From assembly GCF_036321025.1 (NCBI RefSeq), contig NZ_JAZAPB010000002.1:1-64000 (forward strand): 64,000 nucleotides of DNA, in the 5' to 3' direction. This document shows, in pieces, positions 41,185 through 50,187 of this stretch. The stretch's first letter is position 1; every line of letters starts with the position of its first letter. Under the pieces are notes generated by a model that saw only the letters and a program-made list of their open reading frames with translations, was not told where the DNA came from and searched no databases. The DNA comes from Alteraurantiacibacter hainanensis. GTDB taxonomy: Bacteria; Pseudomonadota; Alphaproteobacteria; Sphingomonadales; Sphingomonadaceae. The translations under genes and the position numbers were made by a program.

Positions 41185-42120
41185 ATGAAAATCATGTCCG
41201 GCAATTCCAATCTGCCGCTCGCCCGCGCGATTGCCGGTTATCTCGAAGTACCTCTCACCGATGCCAGCGTGCGCCGCTTCGCCGACGAAGAGGTGTTCAT
41301 CGAGATCCACGAAAACGTGCGCGGCGAGGATGTCTTCATCGTCCAGTCGACCAGCTATCCGGCGAACGATAACCTCATGGAACTGCTGATCGGCATCGAT
41401 GCGCTGCGGCGCGCCTCTGCCAAGCGGATCACCGCCGTCGTGCCCTATTTCGGCTATGCCCGGCAGGACCGGAAGCCCGGTCCGCGCACGCCGATCTCGG
41501 CCAAGCTGGTCGCCAACCTGATTACCGAGGCGGGTGCCCACCGCGTGCTGGCGGTGGACCTGCATGCAGGTCAGATCCAGGGCTTCTTCGATATCCCGAC
41601 CGACAACCTCTATGCCGCGCCCACCATGGCGGCCGATATCCAGGCGCGCTACGGCGACAAGGACCTGATGGTCGTCTCGCCCGACGTCGGCGGCGTGGTG
41701 CGCGCCCGCGCGCTGGCCAAGCGCCTCGACAACGCCCCGCTGGCTATCGTCGACAAGCGCCGCGATCGCCCTGGCGAGAGCGAGGTTATGAACATCATCG
41801 GCAACGTGAAGGATCGCTGCTGCATCCTGATCGACGACATCGTCGATTCGGGCGGCACGCTGTGCAACGCGGCGCAGGCACTGATCGACCAGGGCGCGAA
41901 AAGCGTGACCGCCTATATCACCCACGGCGTGCTGTCGGGCGGTGCCGTCGCGCGCATCGACAAGTCGGCGCTGACCGAACTGGTGATCTCCGATTCGATC
42001 CAGCCGACCGACGCGGCCAAGGATTCGGGCCGTATCCGCATCCTGCCTATCGCCCCGCTGCTGGGCGAGGCGATCCGCCGCATCGCCGACGAGAGCAGCG
42101 TGTCGAGCCTGTTCGACTGA
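41185..42120 (+). CDS. prs: Ribose-phosphate pyrophosphokinase
   Basis: 311 residues. Class I PRPP synthetase: FADEEVFIEIHENVRG, YFGYARQDRK (ATP/flexible loop), VDLHAGQIQGFF, the PRPP loop CCILIDDIVDSGGTL. It makes PRPP for purine, pyrimidine, His, Trp and NAD synthesis, and is the source of substrate for Apt in this window. The stop overlaps the next start. Confidence 0.97.
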   Translation: MKIMSGNSNLPLARAIAGYLEVPLTDASVRRFADEEVFIEIHENVRGEDVFIVQSTSYPANDNLMELLIGIDALRRASAKRITAVVPYFGYARQDRKPGPRTPISAKLVANLITEAGAHRVLAVDLHAGQIQGFFDIPTDNLYAAPTMAADIQARYGDKDLMVVSPDVGGVVRARALAKRLDNAPLAIVDKRRDRPGESEVMNIIGNVKDRCCILIDDIVDSGGTLCNAAQALIDQGAKSVTAYITHGVLSGGAVARIDKSALTELVISDSIQPTDAAKDSGRIRILPIAPLLGEAIRRIADESSVSSLFD

Positions 42121-42521
42121 TGCGCGCCGCGGTTGCCTTGCTGGCTGTCCTGCTGGCGGGGTGCGCCTCGACCCCGGGGCCTGAAAGCCGCTGGGTGCCG
42201 CCTTTCGGCGCCAACGCCGTCTTCGACACCGCACCCGGCGCGGCCCCCCGCCAGCGCCTGATCGTGAACGACCTTCGCCTGCCCGCTGGGGCGGTCGGCG
42301 CGACGCACTATCACCCGTGGGAGGAATACCTCTACGTGATAGAGGGCAGCGCCGTGCTCGACATGGAGGGACGGGAGCCCCGCACCCTCGTGGCGGGCGA
42401 GAGCGTGATCATTCCCGCCAGGCAGGTCCACACCCCGCGCGCCGGAGAAGAAGGCGTTCGCGGCATCGTCGTGCGCGTTCACGACGAAGGCGATCCGGAA
42501 AGGATCGAGGTGGGCGAATGA
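42120..42521 (+). CDS. Cupin-domain lipoprotein
   Basis: 133 residues. Lipobox LLAGC (Cys ~15), then a single cupin (~50-125): GATHYHPWEEYLYVIEGSAVL carries the metal-binding His-x-His...Glu, and PARQVHTPRA the later His. Probably a periplasmic metal-binding or sensory protein; substrate unknown. Overlaps prs and the phosphatase gene. Confidence 0.87.
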   Translation: MRAAVALLAVLLAGCASTPGPESRWVPPFGANAVFDTAPGAAPRQRLIVNDLRLPAGAVGATHYHPWEEYLYVIEGSAVLDMEGREPRTLVAGESVIIPARQVHTPRAGEEGVRGIVVRVHDEGDPERIEVGE

Positions 42522-43297
42522 ACCTTGCCGCCGAAATCGCGCTGGCGCACCGCCTGGCCGATGCCGCGCGGGCGGAGATCATCCCCCTGTTCCGCTCCGG
42601 CGTCGACAGCGAGGCCAAGGGCGACGCGACGCCCGTAACGATAGCCGACCGCAACGCCGAGGAGGCGATGCGCAAGCTGATCGAGGCGGAGTTTTCCGGC
42701 GACGGCATCCACGGCGAGGAATTCGGCGTCAAGGACGGTGTCTCCGGCCGCCAGTGGGTGCTCGATCCAATCGACGGCACCACCGCCTTCCTGGCCGGGC
42801 GACCGGTGTTCGGGACGCTCATCGCGCTCCTCGTCGAAGGCTTCCCGGTGCTGGGCATGATCGACCAGCCGATCAATTCGGAGCGCTGGCTGGGCGTCGC
42901 GGGCGAGGCGACCACCTTCAACGGCAAGCGCGTGGAAACGCGCCATTGCCGCGAACTTGCGCACGCCAGCCTCGCCACCACCGGGCCGCAGTATTTCAGC
43001 CAGGCGCAGGGCGATGCCTTCATGGCGCTGGCAGCGAAGACCGATCACCGGCGCATGGTGATGGGCGGCGACTGCTACAACTATGCCTGCCTCGCTTCCG
43101 GCCATCTCGACATCGTGTGCGAGGCGGGCCTCAAGCTGCACGACTACGCCGCGCTGGTCCCCGTGGTGGAAGGCGCGGGCGGAATGATGTGCGACTGGGC
43201 GGGCGAGCCTCTGCACGCCGAATCGAATGGCACGGTGCTGGCGCTGGGCGACGCCGCGCGGCTGGAGGACGTGCTCGAAGCGATGGGCGGCAACTGA
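42518..43297 (+). CDS. hisN: Inositol monophosphatase family protein, probable histidinol-phosphatase
   Basis: 259 residues. Metal-site motifs GEEFG, WVLDPIDGTTAFLAGRP and a late LKLHDYAALVPVVEGAGG match the HisN-like branch of the IMPase family. Likely substrate histidinol phosphate (family-based). 4-bp overlap with the cupin gene and 1-bp with the next. Confidence 0.88.
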   Translation: MNLAAEIALAHRLADAARAEIIPLFRSGVDSEAKGDATPVTIADRNAEEAMRKLIEAEFSGDGIHGEEFGVKDGVSGRQWVLDPIDGTTAFLAGRPVFGTLIALLVEGFPVLGMIDQPINSERWLGVAGEATTFNGKRVETRHCRELAHASLATTGPQYFSQAQGDAFMALAAKTDHRRMVMGGDCYNYACLASGHLDIVCEAGLKLHDYAALVPVVEGAGGMMCDWAGEPLHAESNGTVLALGDAARLEDVLEAMGGN

Positions 43298-43725
43298 TGC
43301 GTCTGTTCGTCTACGGCGTGCTTATCAAGGAACTGGCGCAAGGCCGCGCCGCCGAACTGGTCGCGGCGCTGGAGGCCGGGCTGCCCGCCACCACGCGCGG
43401 CGCGCTCTACGGCGTGAAGGGCGACGACGGCGGCTGGTATCCGATCCTGCTGCCCGATCCCGCGGGCGGCGAGGTCCTTGGCGTGGTGCACGAGGCGGGC
43501 GCTGTCGAATGGCGGGCGATGGACGAATTCGAGAACGCCCACGACGGCCCCGACGCCGAGTATCGCCGCGAACAGATCCCGGTCATGCTGCCCAACGGCC
43601 TCGTCGTGGATGCGCAGGCCTACTGCTACGCGCGCCAGGTGCCGGAAGGGGCGGTGCCGATCGAGGGCGGCAGCTTCGCGGCCTGGCTGGAGGAAACGGG
43701 ACGCAAGCCGATCGCGGCGCGCTGA
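43297..43725 (+). CDS. Gamma-glutamylcyclotransferase/AIG2-like protein
   Basis: 142 residues. The BtrG/GGCT fold shows RLFVYGVLIK (the usual YGTL is changed to YGVL), GALYGVKG.GGWYPILLP, and MDEFENA with the conserved catalytic Glu. Possible role in gamma-glutamyl or small-molecule cleavage; uncertain. End of the prs-cupin-phosphatase cluster. Confidence 0.85.
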   Translation: MRLFVYGVLIKELAQGRAAELVAALEAGLPATTRGALYGVKGDDGGWYPILLPDPAGGEVLGVVHEAGAVEWRAMDEFENAHDGPDAEYRREQIPVMLPNGLVVDAQAYCYARQVPEGAVPIEGGSFAAWLEETGRKPIAAR

Positions 43726-43833
43726 CTTTCCTACAGCTGTCGGTGCCGGCAAACCCGCGAATCGCTCTTTCCCATCGCGGGCGCCCTCGCGGAGATACAG
43801 CGGCAACCCGCCGCATGTGCTTCATCAACCAGC

Positions 43834-43861
43834 TTGCATTCTCGCATGTATTCGCTATGTG
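43834..43861 (+). promoter_or_regulatory. Possible sigma-70 promoter of rpmI-rplT
   Basis: TTGCAT (43834-43839), 16-base spacer and TATGTG (43856-43861), ~92 bases before rpmI. Confidence 0.35.
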
Positions 43862-43952
43862 CGCGGCCTTCACCGACACGTGATTATCTGCCGGTCTGGC
43901 TGAAAGGGCTGCCAGGGCTGGTTCGGACGTGTCTCTGACCAAGGAGATGAAA

Positions 43953-44156
43953 ATGCCCAAGCTGAAGACCAAGAGCGGCGTCAAGAAGCGCTTCAAGCTC
44001 ACCGCTTCCGGCAAGGTCAAGCATGGTGTCGCCGGCAAGCGCCACCGCCTGATCAGCCACAACGCGAAGTATATCCGCCAGCAGCGCGGGACCAAGGTTC
44101 TTGCCAAGGCCGACTGGGCCGCGGTGAAGAAATGGGCCCCCTACGGCCTCGATTGA
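43953..44156 (+). CDS. rpmI: 50S ribosomal protein L35
   Basis: 67 residues, MPKLKTKSGVKKRFKLTASG then HRLISHNAKYIRQQRG: the standard bL35 sequence. Start 43953 has AAGGAG upstream; an in-frame ATG at 43929 is not the family start. Followed by rplT as usual. Confidence 0.98.
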   Translation: MPKLKTKSGVKKRFKLTASGKVKHGVAGKRHRLISHNAKYIRQQRGTKVLAKADWAAVKKWAPYGLD

Positions 44157-44180
44157 GCCGCAGCCAAGGAGTTATAGGAT

Positions 44181-44543
44181 ATGCCTCGCATTAAACGCGG
44201 CGTCACCACGCGCCAGAAGCACAAGCGGATTCTCGAACAGGCGAAGGGCTATCGCGGCCGTCGCAAGAACACGATCCGCGTCGCCCGCCAGGCCGTCGAG
44301 AAGGCCGGCCAGTACGCCTACCGCGACCGCAAGATCAAGAAGCGCAACTTCCGCGCCCTGTGGATCCAGCGCATCAACGCGGCCGTGCGTCCCGAAGGGC
44401 TCACCTACTCGCAGTTCATGCACGGCGTTAAGCTCGCCGGTATCGAGCTGGACCGCAAGGTGATGGCCGATCTCGCCATGAACGAAGCGGATGCCTTCCG
44501 CGCGATCATCAAGCAGGCGAAGGACGCGCTGCCCGCGGCCTGA
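44181..44543 (+). CDS. rplT: 50S ribosomal protein L20
   Basis: 120 residues with RIKRGVTTRQKHKRILEQAKGYRGR and WIQRINAAVR, standard bL20; it binds 23S rRNA early in assembly. AAGGAG lies upstream. A strong terminator follows 25 bases after the stop. Confidence 0.98.
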   Translation: MPRIKRGVTTRQKHKRILEQAKGYRGRRKNTIRVARQAVEKAGQYAYRDRKIKKRNFRALWIQRINAAVRPEGLTYSQFMHGVKLAGIELDRKVMADLAMNEADAFRAIIKQAKDALPAA

Positions 44544-44568
44544 TTTCTGCCTGCATTTCAGGATTGAA

Positions 44569-44603
44569 GGGCGCGGATGGGGCATCTCATCCGCGCCCTT
44601 TGT
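44569..44603 (+). terminator. Rho-independent terminator after rplT
   Basis: Perfect 11-bp stem GGGCGCGGATG/CATCCGCGCCC with a 8-base loop, followed by TTTGTCTTT. Confidence 0.9.
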
Positions 44604-44725
44604 CTTTGTTGCCTCCAAAACCGATCATTCTCCCCTGATCGAATCGCGAAGCCTGTTGTTATTTATTCGAATCTTGGCGTAAACTTCGTATCCAGCGCGG
44701 TTGAATTAGCGCGCCGATCAAGACA

Positions 44726-45616
44726 ATGGGGGCAATCATTTCCGGGTATCTTCTTCAAGACTGCAAGGTCGAGGTGAAGGCCTTTGCCTTGCCGAAGAAG
44801 CTGCAGCCCTATTTCAGCGCGCTTTACCATTTTGTTGTCGAAACCCCCGAAAATGTGGCCGTCGGAGATTGCCACTATCCGGACTGGGCCGGGATGCATT
44901 TCTTGGTCGATGGCGAGCCGCACCGCGTGACGCTGGGGTCAACGAAGGTGGAAGCCTGCCCCGATTTCGTGGCCAACGGTCCCACCAGCCGTGCGCTCAA
45001 GTTGGACTTGCACACCTCCCGCTCCTGGAGCGTGGGTCTCAATCCGGTGGGCTGGACCCGTTTCGCCCACGGCTCTGCGCGGGACATCGCAAACCGCATC
45101 GTCGATGCGGCAGACCACCCGGCGTTCGAGAGGCTTGCCCCCATTCTCGACCTGGTGCGCGAGGATCCCGCCGATGTCGAAGGCACGGCTCGCCGGATCG
45201 GAGACTTCCTCTGCGCGAACCGGTCCTCGCGCAATCCGCAGGAGAAGCAGGTTGCCGAAATTCATGCGGCGCTGCAGGATCCGGCCATCGGCGATGTCGA
45301 ATGCCTGGCCGAGAGCGTCGGCGTGAGCCGTCGCACGCTGGAGCGCCTCGCATCCCGCTATTTCGGCTTTCCTCCGAAGACGCTGCTACGCCGCCAGCGC
45401 TTCCTTCGCAGCCTCTGGAAATTCACCGACAACCCGGGCCGCAAATGGAGCGCATCGCTGGATGGACAATATGTCGACCAGGCTCATTTCGTGCGCGATT
45501 TTCGTAGTTTCATGGACATGACGCCCAGCGAATATGCCCAGATGCCCCACCCCTTGCTGAATGGTATCTTCGCCCGGCGGCTGAGCGAACTCGGCGCCCA
45601 TTCTCGCGAGACCTGA
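44726..45616 (+). CDS. AraC-family transcriptional regulator
   Basis: 296 residues. The N-terminal part (~15-100) is a sensor-like domain; the C-terminal AraC HTH pair (~185-290) reads ECLAESVGVSRRTLERLASRYFGFPPKTLLRRQRF, then DQAHFVRDFRSFMDMTPSEY. The ligand and targets are unknown. It is flanked by rplT and pheS without sharing their operons. Confidence 0.88.
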   Translation: MGAIISGYLLQDCKVEVKAFALPKKLQPYFSALYHFVVETPENVAVGDCHYPDWAGMHFLVDGEPHRVTLGSTKVEACPDFVANGPTSRALKLDLHTSRSWSVGLNPVGWTRFAHGSARDIANRIVDAADHPAFERLAPILDLVREDPADVEGTARRIGDFLCANRSSRNPQEKQVAEIHAALQDPAIGDVECLAESVGVSRRTLERLASRYFGFPPKTLLRRQRFLRSLWKFTDNPGRKWSASLDGQYVDQAHFVRDFRSFMDMTPSEYAQMPHPLLNGIFARRLSELGAHSRET

Positions 45617-45718
45617 CGAACCCCGCCGATTTAGGGCTTGGGCGCGGGCGGCCGGGCGGCTAACAGGCCCGGCCTGTCCGAAGCAATAAAACACCCGCCT
45701 CAAGACCCTGAAGAGACA

Positions 45719-46819
45719 ATGTCAGATTACGACCAAACCGCCGCGGAAGCCCAGTCGCGGATCGACAGCGCCGCCGATCTCAACGCGCTGGAAGCCCTGC
45801 GCGTCGAGTACCTCGGCAAGCAGGGCAGCATCTCCGCGCTGCTGAAGACACTTGGCAAGATGAGCCCGGAGGAGCGGCAGGAGAAGGCGCCGGCCATCCA
45901 GGGCTTGCGGCAATCGGTGGCGGATGGCCTCGCCTCGCGCAAGGAAGAGCTTGAAGCGGCAGAGCTCGAGGCTCGCCTCGCCACTGAAACTCTCGACCTG
46001 ACCCTTCCGGCCCCGAGCGCTCCCGTGGGCAGCGTGCACCCGGTGAGCCAGGTGATGGACGAGCTGGCAGAGATTTTCGCCGACCTCGGGTTCGCTGTCG
46101 CCACCGGCCCCGAGATCGAGGATGACTGGTACAACTTCACGGCGCTCAACATGCCGGAAAGCCACCCGGCGCGCGCGATGCACGACACGTTCTATTTCCC
46201 CGACACCGCTCCCAAGGGCGGCAAGATGCTGCTGCGCACGCACACCAGTCCAGTGCAGGTGCGCACCATGCTCGAGAAGGGTGCGCCGCTGCGCATCATC
46301 GCGCCGGGCCGCGTCTATCGCAGCGACAGCGACGCCACCCACACGCCCATGTTCCACCAGGTGGAAGGCCTTGTCATCGACAAGGGTATCCATCTCGGCC
46401 ACCTGAAGTGGACGCTCGAGACCTTCCTGAAGGCGTTCTTCGAGACTGAGGACATCGTGCTGCGTCTTCGGCCCAGCTACTTTCCCTTCACCGAACCATC
46501 GGTGGAAGTCGACGTGGGCTTCGCCATCGAGAACGGGAAACGCGTCCTCGGCGGCAGCGGCGACGAACCCGGCCATGGCTGGATGGAACTTCTGGGCAGC
46601 GGCATGGTCAATCGCCGCGTGATCGAATTTGCCGGCCTCGATCCGGACGAGTGGCAGGGATTTGCCTGGGGGCTTGGCGTCGATCGCCTGGCCATGCTGA
46701 AATACGGGATGGATGACCTGCGCGCCTTCTTCGATGGCGATACGCGCTGGCTGTCGCACTACGGGTTCAGCCCGTTCGACCAGCCGACGCTTTCCGCCGG
46801 TGTGGGAGCGCAGCCATGA
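45719..46819 (+). CDS. pheS: Phenylalanyl-tRNA synthetase alpha subunit
   Basis: 366 residues. N-terminal coiled coil (~1-95), then the class II core with HPVSQVMDELAEIF, EDDWYNFTALNMP, HTSPVQVRTM (motif 2 region) and GLGVDRLAMLKYGMDDLR (motif 3). Start 45719 follows AAGAGA. Overlaps pheT by 4 bases (ATGA), ensuring equal subunit supply. Confidence 0.97.
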   Translation: MSDYDQTAAEAQSRIDSAADLNALEALRVEYLGKQGSISALLKTLGKMSPEERQEKAPAIQGLRQSVADGLASRKEELEAAELEARLATETLDLTLPAPSAPVGSVHPVSQVMDELAEIFADLGFAVATGPEIEDDWYNFTALNMPESHPARAMHDTFYFPDTAPKGGKMLLRTHTSPVQVRTMLEKGAPLRIIAPGRVYRSDSDATHTPMFHQVEGLVIDKGIHLGHLKWTLETFLKAFFETEDIVLRLRPSYFPFTEPSVEVDVGFAIENGKRVLGGSGDEPGHGWMELLGSGMVNRRVIEFAGLDPDEWQGFAWGLGVDRLAMLKYGMDDLRAFFDGDTRWLSHYGFSPFDQPTLSAGVGAQP

Positions 46820-49206
46820 AGTTCTCGCTGGAATGGCTCACCTATTTCCTCGAAACCGATGCCGGCGTCGCGGAAATCGCCGAAAAGCTGAATGCCATCG
46901 GCATCGAGGTGGAGGATATCGAGAACCCGGCCGAGATGCTGGAAGGCTTTCGCGTGGCCGAAGTGCTTACGGCAAGGCCCCATCCCGATGCCGACCGCCT
47001 GCAGGTCCTCACCGTCACTACGGGCGAGGGCGATCCGTTGCAGGTCGTCTGCGGTGCGCCCAATGCGCGCGCCGGGATGAAGGGCGTGCTCGGCCTGCCC
47101 GGTGCCGAGGTGCCAGCCAACGGCATGAAGCTGCGCAAGTCCGAGATCCGCGGCGTCGAGAGCAATGGCATGATGTGCTCCGTGCGCGAACTGGAGCTGG
47201 GTGACGATCACGAAGGCATCATCGAACTGCCCGAAGATGCGCCCGTCGGAGAGAGTTTCGCCGATTATCACGGCGCATCACCCGTCTTCGACGTGGCGAT
47301 CACGCCGAACCGACCCGACTGCATGGGCGTATACGGCATTGCCCGCGATCTCGCGGCGGCAGGCGTGGGGACGCTGAAGCCCCTGCGCGAGCACGAGATC
47401 GAGGCGACGTTCGAGTGCCCGGTGGAAATCCGTACCGACGATCCGGAAGGTTGCCCGGCCTTCTATGGCCGCGTGGTCCGGGGCGTCAGCAATGGCGCCA
47501 GCCCGGAGTGGATGCAGAAACGCCTGATGGCGGCAGGCCAGCGCCCGATCAGCGCCATCGTCGATATCACCAACTACATGATGCTCGCCTTCGGCCGCCC
47601 GGCCCACGCCTACGACCTTGCCAAGCTGTCCGGCCCGGTCGTCGCTCGCCGCGCGAAGGATGGCGAGCAGGTGCTGGCGCTGAACGAGAAGACCTACACG
47701 CTGGATTCCAGCATGACGGTGATCGCGGACGACAATGGCGTGCACGACATCGCCGGTATCATGGGCGGAGAGTATTCGTCCGTGCAGCCGGAAACCACCG
47801 ACGTGCTGCTGGAGATCGCCTATTTCGATCCCGAGCATATCGGGGTGACGGGCCGCAAGCTGGGTCTGGCCAGCGATGCGCGCACCCGCTTCGAACGCGG
47901 TGTGGACCCGGCCTGGCTGGACGAAGGTCTCGAAAGCCTTACCAGCCTGATCCAGAGGTTCTGCGGCGGCGAGGCATCCGAAATCGTGCGTGCAGGCTCG
48001 CCGCCTGCCGATCCTCAGGTCATCGCTTTCGATCCCGGCCTGACCGCGCGACTGGGCGGCGTCGAAGTTGCCGAGGACGAGCAGCGCCGCATTCTCGAGG
48101 CGCTCGAATTCTCGGTCGGCTCCGACTGGCGGGTCACCTGCCCGCCGCGTCGTCATGACATCGAAGGCCCGGCCGATCTCGTCGAGGAAGTCGTTCGCAT
48201 CCACGGCCTCGACAACGTGAAAAGCACGCCGCTGCCGCGCATCGATGGCGTGGCGCGCCCCACCGCCACGCCGATGCAGGCGCTGGAACGGCGCCTGCGC
48301 CGCGCCGCCGCCGCGCGAGGTATGAACGAGGCCGTGACGTGGTCATTCCTGCCCACCGACCAGGCCCGGCATTTTGCCGATGACGAGGCGCTGTGGGTGC
48401 TCGACAACCCGATCAGCGAGGACATGAAAGTCATGCGTCCCTCGCTCATCCCCGGCTTGCTGAGCGCGGCCAAGCGCAATTCCGATCGCGGCGCCCCGGG
48501 TTCGCGCCTGTTCGAGATCGGCCGCCGCTACTTCCGCGCCAAGGATGGCTCGAGCGACGAACGCCCCACGCTGGCCGTCCTGCTGGCGGGCGAGAAAACG
48601 CCGCGGGGTTGGTCCGCCGGCAAGGCCGAGCCATTCGATGCCTTCGACGGCAAGGCCGAGGCCGAGGCGCTGCTGGCCCAGGCCGGCGCGCCGGTCGACA
48701 AGCTGATGGTGATGGGCGAAGCGGGCGGCCAGTTCCACCCCGGCCAGTCCGCGACCATGCGGCTCGGCCCCAAGAACGTTCTGGCGCGCTTCGGGGCGCT
48801 GCATCCTGCCACGCTCGACGCGTTCGACATTGGCGGACCGGTCGTGGCCGTGGAAATCTATCTCGACGCCATCCCGCAGAAGAAGGGCAAGGGCGGCTTC
48901 GAGAAACCTCACTTCGCGCCGCCCGCCCTGCAATCGGTGGAGCGCGACTTCGCCTTCCTCGTTCCTGCCGACTGTCCGGCGGGAGACCTCCTGCGTGCGG
49001 TGAAGGGGGCGGACAAGGCCAACATCGTCGATGCCCGCGTGTTCGACGTGTTCGAAGGCGAGGGCGTTCCCGAGGGGAAGAAATCCATCGCCATCGAGGT
49101 GACGCTGCAGCCGGGTGAGAAGAGCTACAAGGACGAGGAGCTGAAGGCGATCAGCGACAAGGTGATTGCCGCTGCAGCAAACCAGGGCGCGGAGCTGCGT
49201 GGGTAG
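46816..49206 (+). CDS. pheT: Phenylalanyl-tRNA synthetase beta subunit
   Basis: 796 residues. N-terminal tRNA-binding (EMAP/OB) domain at ~40-150, B3/B4 editing domain (~200-400), B5 domain (~405-475) and the C-terminal FDX-ACB anticodon domain (YKDEELKAISDKVI). Forms the alpha2-beta2 enzyme with PheS. The downstream lipoprotein starts inside its last codons. Confidence 0.97.
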   Translation: MKFSLEWLTYFLETDAGVAEIAEKLNAIGIEVEDIENPAEMLEGFRVAEVLTARPHPDADRLQVLTVTTGEGDPLQVVCGAPNARAGMKGVLGLPGAEVPANGMKLRKSEIRGVESNGMMCSVRELELGDDHEGIIELPEDAPVGESFADYHGASPVFDVAITPNRPDCMGVYGIARDLAAAGVGTLKPLREHEIEATFECPVEIRTDDPEGCPAFYGRVVRGVSNGASPEWMQKRLMAAGQRPISAIVDITNYMMLAFGRPAHAYDLAKLSGPVVARRAKDGEQVLALNEKTYTLDSSMTVIADDNGVHDIAGIMGGEYSSVQPETTDVLLEIAYFDPEHIGVTGRKLGLASDARTRFERGVDPAWLDEGLESLTSLIQRFCGGEASEIVRAGSPPADPQVIAFDPGLTARLGGVEVAEDEQRRILEALEFSVGSDWRVTCPPRRHDIEGPADLVEEVVRIHGLDNVKSTPLPRIDGVARPTATPMQALERRLRRAAAARGMNEAVTWSFLPTDQARHFADDEALWVLDNPISEDMKVMRPSLIPGLLSAAKRNSDRGAPGSRLFEIGRRYFRAKDGSSDERPTLAVLLAGEKTPRGWSAGKAEPFDAFDGKAEAEALLAQAGAPVDKLMVMGEAGGQFHPGQSATMRLGPKNVLARFGALHPATLDAFDIGGPVVAVEIYLDAIPQKKGKGGFEKPHFAPPALQSVERDFAFLVPADCPAGDLLRAVKGADKANIVDARVFDVFEGEGVPEGKKSIAIEVTLQPGEKSYKDEELKAISDKVIAAAANQGAELRG

Positions 49207-50143
49207 GACGCTGCTGCCCCTCGGCCTGCTTCTGGCAGGGTGCACCACCGGCTCCGGACCCGTGGGCGTGTGCACGATGGCAAGCGCGGATCAGGCCTGG
49301 CTCGAAGGGGCGCTTTCCCAGTGGCAGGTGGCGGAACAGCAGTGGCTGGACCTTCCCCCGGCACCCTTGCCGCAGGTCGTGGCCATCGATTCCGCCTGCA
49401 CCTATACCATGCCCGAAGGGCAGGTGGCCCTGGCGGAGGGGGTGCCGCACGGCGGCGAGAGCGTCGATCTGGGCAATTTCGAAGTGCCGCTCGGACCCAT
49501 CGCATTCGCCGACGGATCGGGGCGCTTCGTGATGAGCCTTCCCAGCGTGTGGCGCGCCGCGGGTATTTCCAGCAGCATCGATTTCGAAGTCTTCCTCGAA
49601 GGGGTCATGCTGCACGAGATCATGCACACGCGGCAGTCGACCCTCGCCAGCGATGCGCTGGGTGCCATCGAGGCGCGCCATCCCGATTTCAGGATCAGCG
49701 ATGATCTGGTGCAGGACACCTTCTCGGACGATCCCGCCTATGTCGGCCTCTACGAGACGGAGCGCGACACGCTCTTCGCCGCGGCTGCCGCGCCCGACGA
49801 TGAGACGGCCCGCTACCTGGCGGGCGAAGCCCTCGGCCTGATGCGCCAGCGGCGGGCCATGTACTTCCACGACGCGCGGGATTTCTATGCCGAACTGGAA
49901 GATGTTTTCCTGACGATGGAGGGCATGGGCCAGTTCATGATGCTCAGCCATTTCCGCAACCAGCCGGGCGTCTCGGCGGAACTCGCCCTGCGAGAAGCCC
50001 TGTCGGGCGATTACTGGACGCAGAACCAGGGCCTCGCGCTGTGGCTCGTTCTCGACCGACTCTTGCCCGACTGGCGCGAGCGGGCGTTCCGCGAACCGGA
50101 CTGGCGCGCCGAGCAGTTGCTGGCCGCAGCCGTCGCGGGCTAA
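49199..50143 (+). CDS. Lipoprotein with HExxH metallopeptidase-like motif
   Basis: 314 residues from a GTG at 49199 that overlaps the last codons of pheT. The signal peptide ends LLLAGC (Cys ~15). The motif LHEIMHTRQST at ~150 is an HExxH zinc site, and a later YETERD could supply a third ligand. Nothing else identifies a peptidase family. Probably a periplasmic metal-dependent hydrolase; activity unproven. It is translationally tied to pheST, which is unexpected. Confidence 0.75.
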   Translation: MGRTLLPLGLLLAGCTTGSGPVGVCTMASADQAWLEGALSQWQVAEQQWLDLPPAPLPQVVAIDSACTYTMPEGQVALAEGVPHGGESVDLGNFEVPLGPIAFADGSGRFVMSLPSVWRAAGISSSIDFEVFLEGVMLHEIMHTRQSTLASDALGAIEARHPDFRISDDLVQDTFSDDPAYVGLYETERDTLFAAAAAPDDETARYLAGEALGLMRQRRAMYFHDARDFYAELEDVFLTMEGMGQFMMLSHFRNQPGVSAELALREALSGDYWTQNQGLALWLVLDRLLPDWRERAFREPDWRAEQLLAAAVAG

Positions 50144-50187
50144 TTCGGTAGACCGAGAAGGCGGCGACTGGTAGCGGCGCCCCCACC

